Shown piece after piece: positions 1 to 8,155 of a DNA stretch of 64,000 bases; position 1 is the stretch's first letter, and every line of letters begins with the position of its first letter. Source of the DNA: Paenibacillus sp. W2I17 (GTDB lineage Bacteria; Bacillota; Bacilli; Paenibacillales; Paenibacillaceae); assembly GCF_030815985.1 (NCBI RefSeq), contig NZ_JAUSXM010000001.1:6076001-6140000 (forward strand). Reading direction: 5' to 3'. The translations under genes were made by a program, and so were the position numbers. The notes beneath the pieces were generated by a model. That model made no database searches. It was given only the letters and a program-made list of their open reading frames with translations, and was not told the origin of the DNA.

Positions 1-1
1 G

Positions 2-34
2 CAGAAAAAATGGCTCGAAGCGATAAAGCAGTAA
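2..34 (+). CDS. C-terminal end of a truncated upstream gene
   Basis: The first bases read as an open frame coding QKKWLEAIKQ and then a TAA stop. The composition looks like a natural protein tail, and a strong terminator follows at 70-115. The gene is cut by the window edge. In related genomes a SPOR-domain or folC-type gene often precedes the DUF4321 gene, but ten residues are too few to identify it. A second frame is open to a TAA at 49-51, so the frame choice is uncertain. Confidence 0.35.
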   Translation, partial: QKKWLEAIKQ

Positions 35-69
35 CATGCTCTTTCCCATAACAACGCTTGGAAATACCC

Positions 70-115
70 ATCCGGCAAGGAACTGGAAATAGTTCCCCTT
101 GCCGGATTTGTGTTT
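70..115 (+). terminator. Rho-independent terminator
   Basis: The stem arms 70-84 (ATCCGGCAAGGAACT) and 91-107 (AGTTCCCCTTGCCGGAT) pair almost perfectly, and a T-rich stretch follows. It ends the transcript entering from the left edge. Confidence 0.8.
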
Positions 116-142
116 GTATTGACGTACAAAACCCCGTATAAT
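114..142 (+). promoter_or_regulatory. Candidate sigma-A promoter for the DUF4321-maf-radC genes
   Basis: A perfect -10 TATAAT lies at 137-142 with a weak -35 TTGTAT at 114-119, 17 bp apart. A better -35 (TTGACG, 119-124) would need a TAATGT -10 at 142-147. It follows directly after a terminator, as expected for a new transcription unit. Confidence 0.45.
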
Positions 143-179
143 AATGTGGGTGTCAAAAAATGGCGAGGGAAGATTACCG

Positions 180-422
180 ATGAAAAAAAACTTCGGCATG
201 TTATTGCTGTTTCTGCTGCTTGGCTGGATGGCCGGAGCGTGGATCGCCAAGGCACTGCAGCCTGTAAAGGCAGTAGCCTTTCTTACGAAAGCCACGACCA
301 TACGTTGGTCGCCGCAGGCTGATCTGGATATTATCAGTTATGATATTTCACTTCAATTTCAAATGAGCCTTCTGAGTCTGATCGGTATGATTGCCGCTGT
401 GTGGCTGTATCGCAGACTGTAG
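180..422 (+). CDS. DUF4321 small membrane protein
   Basis: This 80-residue protein starts MKKNFGMLLLFLLLGW. It has one hydrophobic segment near the N-terminus (about residues 5-25) and a second at the C-terminus (about 57-77) ending in WLYRRL. Such two-helix DUF4321 proteins sit just before maf in Paenibacillus and Clostridia, and their function is unknown. The ATG at 180 is chosen over an in-frame ATG at 144 because GAGGGA at 164-169 serves it as a ribosome binding site and the protein then begins with charged residues followed by the helix. It is probably co-transcribed with maf. Confidence 0.7.
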   Translation: MKKNFGMLLLFLLLGWMAGAWIAKALQPVKAVAFLTKATTIRWSPQADLDIISYDISLQFQMSLLSLIGMIAAVWLYRRL

Positions 423-516
423 GAGAATGACGAGTTATGACGAAAAAAATTAAACCAGTGACATCTATTATCGTGATCCGGACAGGATGTTGCCGTGGCA
501 TAAGGAGCCGTTCATT

Positions 517-1128
517 TTGGATAACACACAACAGCGCCCTATTATTCTGGCCTCCACTTCGCCTCGGCGCAAAGAACTGATCGCATCACTCCACCTAGCG
601 TTTGATGTAATACCAAGTCATGCCAATGAAGATACACCACCAGAGTGGACACCTGAACAGACGGTACAGGAGCTTGCTTTGCGCAAGGCGCTTGCCGTGT
701 ATCGCGGGCTTGAAGGCCGCGAGCAGGAAGCCATTATTGTTGGTAGTGACACCGTTGTTGTTCTGGATGGTGAGATTCTAGGCAAACCTGTAGACGAAGC
801 GGATGCTGAACGTATGTTATCCCGGCTGCAGGGCCGCGTACATCGGGTGTTTACGGGTGTCGCTTGTATTGATGCGGGCAATGGACAGTCGTTAGTTCAT
901 TATCGCCAGACCGATGTAACGATGAAAGAGCTGTCGGATGCGACCATCCGTGCTTATGTGCAGACAGGTGAGCCTTTAGACAAGGCAGGATCATATGCCA
1001 TTCAGGGCATTGGTGCTTCACTGATCGACCGCATTGAAGGATGTTATTTTAATGTGGTTGGCTTGCCGCTATCCTTGCTAAGTGATATGTTGGACGGGTT
1101 CGGCGTACATGTGTTGCCACGAACATGA
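517..1128 (+). CDS. maf: Maf family nucleoside triphosphate pyrophosphatase
   Basis: Maf proteins hydrolyse non-canonical or modified dTTP/UTP-type nucleotides to monophosphates and affect septum formation when overexpressed. The signature STSPRR is at residues 13-18, the SDTVV segment with the catalytic Asp at 77-81, and GKP at 89-91, all in family positions. The TTG at 517 is preferred because AAGGAG (502-507) lies 9 nt upstream. An in-frame ATG at 487 would add ten residues but has a poor ribosome binding site. The length, 203 aa, is normal. The gene heads the maf-radC-mreBCD-minCD cluster known from Bacillus. Confidence 0.9.
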   Translation: MDNTQQRPIILASTSPRRKELIASLHLAFDVIPSHANEDTPPEWTPEQTVQELALRKALAVYRGLEGREQEAIIVGSDTVVVLDGEILGKPVDEADAERMLSRLQGRVHRVFTGVACIDAGNGQSLVHYRQTDVTMKELSDATIRAYVQTGEPLDKAGSYAIQGIGASLIDRIEGCYFNVVGLPLSLLSDMLDGFGVHVLPRT

Positions 1129-1165
1129 ATGAAGCCAAATGTTGTGAAATGAAAAGAGGGAACAT

Positions 1166-1855
1166 ATGGAGTCGCCTCAATACATGATGCGCGACATCCC
1201 CCAGGAAGAACGCCCGAGAGAACGCATGATGGAATACGGGGCGGGCGCCCTAAGCCATGCTGAATTGCTGGCAATTTTACTTCGAACAGGCACAAGACAG
1301 GAATCCGCGGTGCATATGGCACAGCGGATTCTGGCCGAAGCGGGTGGCATTCGCTCGTTGATGGATTTGAGTCTGGAAGAACTGACCGCGATGAAAGGGA
1401 TCGGCAATGCCAAGGCTGTGCAATTGAAAGCTGGCATTGAGCTGGGTCATCGGATTGCCAAGAGCAGACTCACACAGTCGACTTCAATTCGTACACCCCG
1501 TGATGCAGCTGATATCCTGATCGAACAATTGCGTTACTTGCAAAAAGAACATTTTGTGTGTCTCTTTCTGAATAGCAAAAATCATATTATTGCCCAGGAA
1601 ACACTCTCCATGGGCAGCCTTAACGCTTCGATTGTACATCCACGTGAAGTGTTCCGGGCTGCCATCAAATGCAGCAGCGCATCGATTGTGTGCGCACACA
1701 ACCATCCGAGTGGTGATCCTACGCCCAGTCCGGAGGATATCCAAATAACCAAGAGACTGATTGAAGCAGGCGCTATTGTTGGCATTGACGTGCTTGATCA
1801 TATTATTATCGGAGATGGAACGTACGTAAGTTTGAAGGAGAAGGGCTTAGTATAA
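1166..1855 (+). CDS. radC: RadC family JAB-domain protein
   Basis: This 229-aa protein has a helix-hairpin-helix-like region at about residues 66-95 (MKGIGNAKA) and a JAB/MPN metalloprotease-like domain in the C-terminal half. The metal motif HxHx10D is intact (AHNHPSGDP, with H178, H180 and D191). The family was once linked to DNA repair, but that role has been withdrawn and the molecular function is unknown. The ATG follows AGAGGGAA at a suitable distance. The gene lies between maf and mreB, its usual place in Bacillales. Confidence 0.9.
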   Translation: MESPQYMMRDIPQEERPRERMMEYGAGALSHAELLAILLRTGTRQESAVHMAQRILAEAGGIRSLMDLSLEELTAMKGIGNAKAVQLKAGIELGHRIAKSRLTQSTSIRTPRDAADILIEQLRYLQKEHFVCLFLNSKNHIIAQETLSMGSLNASIVHPREVFRAAIKCSSASIVCAHNHPSGDPTPSPEDIQITKRLIEAGAIVGIDVLDHIIIGDGTYVSLKEKGLV

Positions 1856-2038
1856 TATAATGGTTGGCGTTGATGTTTTCCTATGAATGTTAACGGCGTT
1901 GTCCGTAAAAGATAGGTTCACTTTACAAATGAAAAAAAACAAATGCGAATATTAGCTCCACGTGTTGCGTGGGAATGAAATTATTACGCTCTGGATCAGA
2001 ATGGAGCGGCTATATGAGGCAGAAAAGGAGATTATGTT

Positions 2039-3073
2039 ATGTTTGGTGGTTTTACGAAAGATTTGGGTATTGACTTGGGGACAGCAAATACGTTGGTTTA
2101 TGTACGAGGAAAAGGAATTGTGGTGCGAGAACCTTCGGTTGTCGCTATACGGACAGATACAAATAGCATCGAGGCAGTAGGTGAAGCCGCCAAAAAAATG
2201 ATTGGACGTACACCAGGTAACATTCGTGCCATTCGTCCAATGAAAGATGGCGTTATTGCCGATTTTGATACAACAGCAACGATGATCAAATATTTCATCC
2301 GTGAGGCGCAAAAACAACGCTCCATGTTCCAGCGTCATCCAAACGTGATGGTATGTGTACCATCCGGGATCACGGCAGTAGAACAACGTGCGGTTGAAGA
2401 TGCAACCAAACAGGCTGGAGCACGTGAAGCCTATACGATTGAAGAGCCTTTTGCTGCTGCAATCGGTGCAGATCTGCCTGTATGGGAACCAACGGGTAGT
2501 ATGGTTGTAGATATCGGGGGCGGTACAACGGAAGTGGCTGTTATCTCTCTTGGTGGTATTGTAACGAGCCGTTCGGTTCGTGTAGCAGGTGACGAGATGG
2601 ATGAATCCGTTATCCAGTACATCAAACGCCAATACAATCTGATGATCGGTGAGCGTACATCGGAGCAATTGAAGATGGACATCGGATCAGCTATGCCATT
2701 GGAACAAGTAGAAACGATGGAAATTCGTGGACGTGACCTTGTAACAGGTCTGCCGAAGACAATTACGATTACTTCGGACGAGATCAGTGAAGCGCTGGCT
2801 GATACCGTGAATGCAATTGTTGAAGCGGTAAAAGTAACACTGGAAAAATGCCCGCCTGAACTTGCTGCCGATATCATGGATCGGGGTATCGTTCTTACAG
2901 GTGGTGGGGCTTTGCTTCGCAACCTGGACAAGCTTCTCGCTGGTGAGACAGGAATGCCTGTCATTGTGGCTGAGAACCCGCTGGATTGTGTAGCAATCGG
3001 AACAGGTAAAGCGCTAGAGAATATTCATTTGTTCAAAAGCAGAAGCAGTTCGGCAGTTCGTTCCAAACGTTAA
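2039..3073 (+). CDS. mreB: Rod shape-determining protein MreB
   Basis: MreB is the bacterial actin that forms membrane-associated filaments and guides lateral wall synthesis by the elongasome. The actin-fold nucleotide site is visible: phosphate-1 motif DLGTANT at about residues 12-18, phosphate-2 region [13 protein letters not shown] near 155-168, and adenosine motif TGGGALL near 288-294. At 344 aa it is full length. AAGGAG precedes the ATG; a second ATG 5 bp upstream is out of frame. An unusually structured 185-bp gap separates it from mreC. The 183-bp gap upstream holds a small hairpin (1958-1972) and no convincing promoter. Confidence 0.97.
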   Translation: MFGGFTKDLGIDLGTANTLVYVRGKGIVVREPSVVAIRTDTNSIEAVGEAAKKMIGRTPGNIRAIRPMKDGVIADFDTTATMIKYFIREAQKQRSMFQRHPNVMVCVPSGITAVEQRAVEDATKQAGAREAYTIEEPFAAAIGADLPVWEPTGSMVVDIGGGTTEVAVISLGGIVTSRSVRVAGDEMDESVIQYIKRQYNLMIGERTSEQLKMDIGSAMPLEQVETMEIRGRDLVTGLPKTITITSDEISEALADTVNAIVEAVKVTLEKCPPELAADIMDRGIVLTGGGALLRNLDKLLAGETGMPVIVAENPLDCVAIGTGKALENIHLFKSRSSSAVRSKR

Positions 3074-3122
3074 TTGGTATTTGCCTAACTTGGCATAGCG
3101 ACCAAGTGGCAAGATATCTTTA

Positions 3123-3247
3123 TAGAGGACCCGGTTAACCCCGGGGATGAGCTATTACCCGCTTAACAGGGGAGGATCGGCTGATATTCTCGCAGGGACT
3201 ACAGGTCTGACAGTCTCCCCGCCGGGCATGGCTCGGAAGAGAATATG
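3123..3247 (+). ncRNA. Structured RNA region between mreB and mreC
   Basis: Several pairings can be read in this gap. ATATTCTC (3184-3191) pairs with GAGAATAT (3239-3246), enclosing two hairpins: GGGACT (3195-3200) with AGTCTC (3212-3217), and CCGGGC (3222-3227) with GCTCGG (3231-3236) around an ATG loop. Together they form a three-way junction. Upstream, GTTAA/TTAAC (3134-3138/3163-3167) encloses CGGG/CCCG (3142-3145/3158-3161). It ends 12 nt before the mreC start, so a cis-regulatory role on mreC translation or mRNA processing is possible. I do not recognise a known riboswitch class; the conserved ydaO (c-di-AMP) motifs are absent. Confidence 0.4.
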
Positions 3248-3258
3248 GATGTTAGAGG

Positions 3259-4131
3259 GTGTTCGAACTGTTTAAACTGCTAGGCAACAAAAGACTTTTT
3301 GTTTTGCTGGTGGGCCTTGTTACATTTATCGCGTTAATGGGCTTTACGCTCAGTCCGCGAACCACTCTATCCTGGCCGGAGAAATTCCTGAAGGATTCAG
3401 TTGGATTTGTACAATACGTATTTTACAAGCCCGCTTCCTATGTAGCGGGCTTTTTCAAAGATGTAGCGAACATGCGTACGGTATATGATGAGAATGAAGA
3501 GCTTCGCATCGCGATGGGTCACTATACCCGGGATCGGCTGAAGTACAATGATATGGAGCAAGTGAATGAGCAACTTCAGAAAGCGCTCAATTTCACAGAA
3601 GAACAGAAGAATCGCTATAATTACGGTTCACGAATTGCTCAGGTTATCAGTGCTAATTCGGATCCAAATAGCAGAACCATTAACATTGATATCGGTGAAA
3701 ATGCGGGAATCAAGCCGGGGATGGCCGTTACCTCCCAGGAAGGGCTGGTCGGCGTGATCAGTCATGTCAGCTCATATACATCAACGGTTAATCTGTTAAC
3801 GTCCATGGACGCCAATGATCCGACATCCAATGCCATTGCAGCAACGGCAGTAGGTAAGGAGAAAGTGTTTGGTATGATTGAGAGCTACGATCCGAAGACG
3901 GGCATGCTCAAGATGACCAAAATCTCGGAGGATTCAAACATCAAAAAGGATGATGAGATCATCTCTTCGGGGATCATCAATAACTTTCCCAAGTATATGC
4001 GGATTGGTGAAGTGGAAAAGGTTGAAGTTGGGGAGTACGGTTTAACGCGGACTGCGATTATCAAACCATACGCAAGCTTCCTTGATTGGAAAGAACTGAT
4101 TGTCATTATCCCGCCTGAGGTAAAAGAATAA
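3259..4131 (+). CDS. mreC: Rod shape-determining protein MreC
   Basis: MreC is a single-pass membrane protein of the elongasome that links MreB and MreD with the penicillin-binding proteins. The sequence (290 aa) shows an N-terminal membrane helix at about residues 12-30, a coiled coil at about 65-110, and the extracellular beta domain with the family pattern IDIGENAGIKPGMAV. The GTG start has AGAGG directly against it, which is unusually close; the true start could be a few codons further in. mreC overlaps mreD by one base (TAATG), so the two are translationally coupled. Confidence 0.93.
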   Translation: MFELFKLLGNKRLFVLLVGLVTFIALMGFTLSPRTTLSWPEKFLKDSVGFVQYVFYKPASYVAGFFKDVANMRTVYDENEELRIAMGHYTRDRLKYNDMEQVNEQLQKALNFTEEQKNRYNYGSRIAQVISANSDPNSRTINIDIGENAGIKPGMAVTSQEGLVGVISHVSSYTSTVNLLTSMDANDPTSNAIAATAVGKEKVFGMIESYDPKTGMLKMTKISEDSNIKKDDEIISSGIINNFPKYMRIGEVEKVEVGEYGLTRTAIIKPYASFLDWKELIVIIPPEVKE

Positions 4132-4664
4132 TGGTAACGCGCAAGCAAGTTTTGTTCCTGTTACTATTCGTTTTGTTCATTGCGGAAGGCACAATTTTGC
4201 CGCTGCTCATCCCTTCTGGCTGGCAGATGCGTATTTCTGCCAATCTGGTCTATATCGTAATTTTGTTTATCGCTGTATATCATCATCGACACACGGCACT
4301 AGTACTCGGTATATTTTTTGGACTATTGCATGACGTTGTATTCTACGGCGAGATGATTGGACCTTATGGATTCTCAATGGGATTATCGGCATATATGATG
4401 GGACTCATTTTTCAAGCACCGCGTGCACCACTGCCGGTTATGGTATCGGTTGTCATCTTGGGAAGTCTGCTTAATGACACCATGCTATTTTTCCTGTACA
4501 AGCTCTTCCAACTTAACCACGTGACCTTTGACTGGGCGTTGATTGAATACATGATTCCTAATTTGTTCATTCATTTTGTGTTTGCCTTGATCATTTATGT
4601 CCCGCTTCGGAAACAACTGGAGCGGATCGGCAAGAGACGGAGCAAGACAGAAGAAGCTTCCTAA
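4131..4664 (+). CDS. mreD: Rod shape-determining protein MreD
   Basis: MreD is the multi-spanning membrane partner of MreC. The 177-aa sequence is almost wholly hydrophobic, with about five membrane segments and a basic C-terminal tail (KRRSKTEEAS), typical of the family. Its ATG overlaps the mreC stop. A 74-bp gap separates it from minC. Confidence 0.9.
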   Translation: MVTRKQVLFLLLFVLFIAEGTILPLLIPSGWQMRISANLVYIVILFIAVYHHRHTALVLGIFFGLLHDVVFYGEMIGPYGFSMGLSAYMMGLIFQAPRAPLPVMVSVVILGSLLNDTMLFFLYKLFQLNHVTFDWALIEYMIPNLFIHFVFALIIYVPLRKQLERIGKRRSKTEEAS

Positions 4665-4738
4665 ATACATTTATGGAGCGCAAAGCAGGAACTTGGGGCC
4701 CCGGGCACGAAATGTAATGAGATGGGAGGGACAGGCTT

Positions 4739-5401
4739 ATGACGGTAAAATCGAATCACGTAACGATTAAAGGCATCCGAGACGGCCTGGTTTTCCTGTT
4801 GGACGATCAATGTGAATTCGAGGAATTGCTCTATGAGCTCCGCTATAAGCTGGAACACAGCCATCAAAATATTTTGACCGGACCGATTGTTCATGTGGAT
4901 ATCAAGTTGGGTGCCCGCGAAGTGACAGAGGACCAGAAAGAATCAATCCTCGATATATTGAAGCAAAAAGGGAATCTGCTTATTCGATCCATCGACTCAC
5001 CTGCACTCCAACCGGAGGTTAAAGGACCGCCGCCGATTGTAACCATGTGTGGTATGGTGCGTTCAGGTCAGGTGCTTCATCATGAAGGAAATCTCCTGTT
5101 TCTTGGGGATATCAATCCGGGGGGCACAGTGACGTGTACCGGAGATATATATGTGTTGGGTTCACTCAGAGGTATGGCTCATGCCGGAATTGGCGGGGAC
5201 GAGGAAGCGATCATTGCCGCTTCGGTATTTGCACCGACGCAGCTACGGATTGCGGATATCATCAGTCGTCCTCCCGATGAATGGGAGAGCCGAGAGACCG
5301 GAATGGAATTTGCTTACTTACAGGACAATCAGATGCAGATAGACAAAATGAGCAATATCGTTCGGTTACGCCGAGATTTTAATGTGTTTAAAGGAGTGTA
5401 G
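4739..5401 (+). CDS. minC: Septum site-determining protein MinC
   Basis: MinC inhibits FtsZ assembly away from midcell and is recruited to the membrane by MinD. The 220-aa protein has an N-terminal FtsZ-inhibiting domain (residues 1 to about 100), a short linker with PPPI, and the C-terminal beta-helix that binds MinD, recognisable by repeating glycines (LGDINPGGTV, LGSLRGMAHAG). GGGAGG precedes the ATG. minD starts 3 bp after the stop, so the two are coupled. Confidence 0.95.
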   Translation: MTVKSNHVTIKGIRDGLVFLLDDQCEFEELLYELRYKLEHSHQNILTGPIVHVDIKLGAREVTEDQKESILDILKQKGNLLIRSIDSPALQPEVKGPPPIVTMCGMVRSGQVLHHEGNLLFLGDINPGGTVTCTGDIYVLGSLRGMAHAGIGGDEEAIIAASVFAPTQLRIADIISRPPDEWESRETGMEFAYLQDNQMQIDKMSNIVRLRRDFNVFKGV

Positions 5402-5404
5402 CTC

Positions 5405-6199
5405 ATGGGAGAGGCGATCGTGATCACTTCGGGTAAAGGCGGCGTGGGTAAAACAACCACCTCGGCAAACATCGGGACAGCGCTGGCGTTGCTCGGCAAA
5501 AAGGTTTGTCTGGTAGATACCGATATCGGCCTTCGTAATTTGGATGTCGTGATGGGACTCGAAAACCGTATTATTTACGATCTGTGCGACGTTGCAGACG
5601 GCCGCTGCCGTCTGAATCAGGCTTTGGTCAAAGACAAGCGTTTCGAAGAATTATACATGTTGCCTGCTGCGCAGACGAGAGACAAAAACTCAGTATCGCC
5701 AGAACAGGTCAAGGATATTATCCTTGAATTGAAAAAAGATTTTGAATACGTCATTATTGATTGCCCAGCCGGCATAGAGCAGGGTTTCAAAAATGCGGTA
5801 GCAGGAGCAGATCAGGCCATCGTGGTCACTACACCGGAAAATGCTGCAGTGCGTGATGCGGATCGTGTCATCGGCCTGCTGGAGAGTTCACACATTCAAT
5901 CACCAAAGCTGGTGGTGAATCGAATTCGCAATAATATGGTTAAATCGGGTGACATGTTAGATATCGATGGTATTTTACAAGTACTTAATATTGACCTGAT
6001 TGGCATCGTGCCTGATGATGAACTGGTCATCAAAGCTGCCAATTCAGGAGAACCTACGGTCATGAATCCGGATTCACTTGCGGCGATTGCCTATCGAAAT
6101 ATCGCACGACGCATTCTGGGAGATACGGTCCCATTGATGCAGCTGGAGCAGAAAAAGGGCGCTTTTACTCGTTTCAAAAAGTTCTTCGGAATGGGTTAA
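5405..6199 (+). CDS. minD: Septum site-determining ATPase MinD
   Basis: MinD is a deviant Walker-A ATPase that dimerises on the membrane with ATP and recruits MinC. The motif GKGGVGKTT lies at residues 9-17, the switch region VDTDIGLRNLD near 37-47, and the C-terminal amphipathic membrane-targeting helix (AFTRFKKFFGMG) forms the last twelve residues. The 264-aa length is standard. The shape and division operon ends at the terminator just downstream. Confidence 0.97.
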   Translation: MGEAIVITSGKGGVGKTTTSANIGTALALLGKKVCLVDTDIGLRNLDVVMGLENRIIYDLCDVADGRCRLNQALVKDKRFEELYMLPAAQTRDKNSVSPEQVKDIILELKKDFEYVIIDCPAGIEQGFKNAVAGADQAIVVTTPENAAVRDADRVIGLLESSHIQSPKLVVNRIRNNMVKSGDMLDIDGILQVLNIDLIGIVPDDELVIKAANSGEPTVMNPDSLAAIAYRNIARRILGDTVPLMQLEQKKGAFTRFKKFFGMG

Positions 6200-6237
6200 C
6201 TCGTTAAACGAACTTATTCATAAAGCAATTACATGAC

Positions 6238-6266
6238 AGCCGTGGCTCATAGCCCGGCTTTTTTTG
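6238..6266 (+). terminator. Rho-independent terminator after minD
   Basis: AGCCG (6238-6242) pairs with CGGCT (6255-6259), with an inner GGCT/AGCC stem around CAT, followed by a run of seven or more T. It separates the vegetative mre-min operon from the sporulation operon spoIVF. Confidence 0.85.
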
Positions 6267-6286
6267 TTACCTGCTGGCAGGCTTGT

Positions 6287-6315
6287 TCATATTATCATGC
6301 GCCTCTTCATAGGAT
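6287..6315 (+). promoter_or_regulatory. Candidate sigma-E promoter of spoIVFAB
   Basis: TCATATT (6287-6293), 14 bp, then CATAGGAT (6308-6315) fits the sigma-E pattern (TCATATT, 13-15 bp, CATACAAT) well. spoIVF is a sigma-E operon in B. subtilis. The string CATAGGATGTAGTAA (6308-6322) recurs exactly before the LysM coat gene at 18960-18974. Confidence 0.6.
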
Positions 6316-6347
6316 GTAGTAAACAAGCCTCGGCGGGAGGACATTCC

Positions 6348-7196
6348 ATGAACACGAAACTCAGAATCAAGCAGAGACGAGAAGAACGCATCCGGCGACT
6401 GATGGATGGTGCCACTGTGGAGGTCTTACAGGAGCAGAAATTAGGTTCACTGTTGGACAAGAATGAGATCATACACACAAAACCATTTACGCCTAGTGAG
6501 GGGATACAGGAAAGAGATCCGGAATGGTTGTGGAAAAAAGAGAATGGTCATTTCGTTCCAGGGGGGCATTCGAGATTCAACCTGTTCAAGTCACTTCTCA
6601 AACGGATGGTCATTAGCGCTTTGATATTTGGCGGAGTATGGGGTCTGTTTCAGTTGGATACATCGTGGACGACATCACCCAAAACAGTAATTGCGGATGC
6701 ACTCCATCGGGATATGGATTTTGCCTCAGCAGCGGCTTGGTATGAACGGCATTTTGGAGGAACGCCTTCATTTCTTCCGGTCCTTGGACATACGACGGAT
6801 GCCGTGAACGGATTGAAAGTAAGGCAGTTACTGGGCAAACCGATCTCAGGCACAGTGGTTCAGCCATTCGCGCTGAGCATGAAGGGAATTGAGATCGTTC
6901 CGGATGCCGCAGGTGCAGAACTTATACAGGTCGCAAGTTCTGATGCTGGGCGTGTCATGGAGGTTATCGGCGATGCAGCAAGTGGATTCACAGTTGTCAT
7001 CCAGCATACAGGCAATGTGACGGCAATATACGGTCGGCTGAACGAAAGTGAAGTGAGCGTGAATGATTGGGTGGAAGCGGGGAATCCAGTGGGGAGTCTC
7101 AAGGCTACGGGTGGTGAACAACCGGCCACGCTCTATTTTGCAGTCAAAGAGGGGGAGGAGTACGTAGACCCGGCGGAAGTTGTTGCCCTTGATTAG
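6348..7196 (+). CDS. spoIVFA: SpoIVFA, regulator of the SpoIVFB protease (degenerate M23 domain)
   Basis: SpoIVFA holds SpoIVFB in the outer forespore membrane and delays pro-sigma-K cleavage until a forespore signal arrives. The 282-aa protein has a charged N-terminal region, one membrane helix at about residues 88-104, and a C-terminal LytM/M23-like fold. The fold keeps IQHTGNV, but the catalytic HxH of active endopeptidases is replaced (IYGRL instead of LYAHL), as expected for a non-enzymatic regulator. The ATG at 6348 follows GGGAGG at 6335-6340; an in-frame start at 6264 would run into the upstream terminator. It overlaps spoIVFB by 17 bp. Confidence 0.88.
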   Translation: MNTKLRIKQRREERIRRLMDGATVEVLQEQKLGSLLDKNEIIHTKPFTPSEGIQERDPEWLWKKENGHFVPGGHSRFNLFKSLLKRMVISALIFGGVWGLFQLDTSWTTSPKTVIADALHRDMDFASAAAWYERHFGGTPSFLPVLGHTTDAVNGLKVRQLLGKPISGTVVQPFALSMKGIEIVPDAAGAELIQVASSDAGRVMEVIGDAASGFTVVIQHTGNVTAIYGRLNESEVSVNDWVEAGNPVGSLKATGGEQPATLYFAVKEGEEYVDPAEVVALD

Positions 7197-8049
7197 GGTG
7201 TGGGGAGTCCGTATTACGTTTCATCCGTTTTTTGTAATTATCATGATGGCCTCCCTTCTGACTGGACATTTTATTGAACTTATTACGTTGTTTGCCATCG
7301 TATTCATTCATGAATGTGGACATGCTGCTGCGGCGGCACTTCTGGGCTATCGTGTCTTGTCGATCCAGATGCTTCCTTTTGGAGGAGTAGCGGTTATCGA
7401 AGATGGAGGTACGATCACGGCCTACCGGGAAATCATGATTGCTCTAGCTGGTCCATTACAAAACATCCTGATGGTTGGTGTAGTTTTGCTGTTGCAGTAT
7501 GGCAATCTGAGCGATCCGGTTTTTCTCAACTATATCATTCAGGGGAACCTGCTCATTGCTCTATTTAATCTGCTGCCTGTACTTCCTCTGGACGGAGGTA
7601 AAATTGTTCAGGCACTTGTCAGTCTGTGGGCACCCTACTATACAACATTAATGTGGACTTACAGAATTAGCATTCTGTGTAGCGTAGGGGTTATTTTATA
7701 TGCTATCAGCCGATGGTTTACTGGAGACTACGGCCTACCGCTCAACATTCTGTTAATCGGCCTTTTTTTGTTCTATTCCAACGTAACGGATTACCGAAAT
7801 GTGCCCTATCGCTTCATCCGTTTTCTGATGAATCGGGAAGGCGCGTTCGCTCGTCACGCGGCTACTGGCAGTTTGGCGCAGCCAATAATCTCATTTCCGG
7901 CGAAACCTTTGGACACTATTTTGCGTCTATTAAAGAGAGAAAGATATCATATGGTATACGTGATGAACAGACAGGGGCGAATTATGGCCGTCTTGCCTGA
8001 GCAACGGATAATCGGTTCCTATTTTCAACAAAATGGTGATAAATTGTAG
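7180..8049 (+). CDS. spoIVFB: SpoIVFB, M50 intramembrane metalloprotease
   Basis: SpoIVFB cleaves pro-sigma-K in the mother cell, acting as a site-2-type protease. The zinc motif HECGH is at residues 44-48, the third ligand lies in NLLPVLPLDGG (Asp138), and six or so membrane segments surround them. The C-terminal part (about 220-289) resembles a CBS domain, as in Bacillus SpoIVFB. The start is uncertain: TTG at 7180, 7183 or 7189. The last has CGGAAG about 9 nt upstream and begins MIRVWGVRITFHP. Overlap with spoIVFA implies coupling. Confidence 0.92.
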   Translation: MLPLIRVWGVRITFHPFFVIIMMASLLTGHFIELITLFAIVFIHECGHAAAAALLGYRVLSIQMLPFGGVAVIEDGGTITAYREIMIALAGPLQNILMVGVVLLLQYGNLSDPVFLNYIIQGNLLIALFNLLPVLPLDGGKIVQALVSLWAPYYTTLMWTYRISILCSVGVILYAISRWFTGDYGLPLNILLIGLFLFYSNVTDYRNVPYRFIRFLMNREGAFARHAATGSLAQPIISFPAKPLDTILRLLKRERYHMVYVMNRQGRIMAVLPEQRIIGSYFQQNGDKL

Positions 8050-8155
8050 TGTTCTGGTGAACCTGTTCTGAAATGGGTTAATACATGTACAATGAGAATT
8101 GAAAAGATACTGAAATGGATGTGGATGAATTGAATTGTCTTCTAGAGGTGAAGCC

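Noticed and set aside
437..580. A 47-codon frame (MTKKIKPVTSIIVIRTG) between the DUF4321 gene and maf, with AGGAG upstream
   Set aside because: It runs out of phase over the start of maf and its second half is the maf sequence in another frame. It might be a leader peptide, but the support is too thin to list as a gene.
1952..2668. A 238-codon minus-strand frame opposite mreB
   Set aside because: It is rich in Cys, His and Thr, as expected for the complement of a GC-balanced coding strand, and mreB is certain.
3123..3247. c-di-AMP (ydaO-type) riboswitch before mreC
   Set aside because: The conserved ydaO blocks (such as GGGGUGAAUCC and CCGAAUCCGUCAGCUAACC) are absent, so only an unclassified structure is reported.
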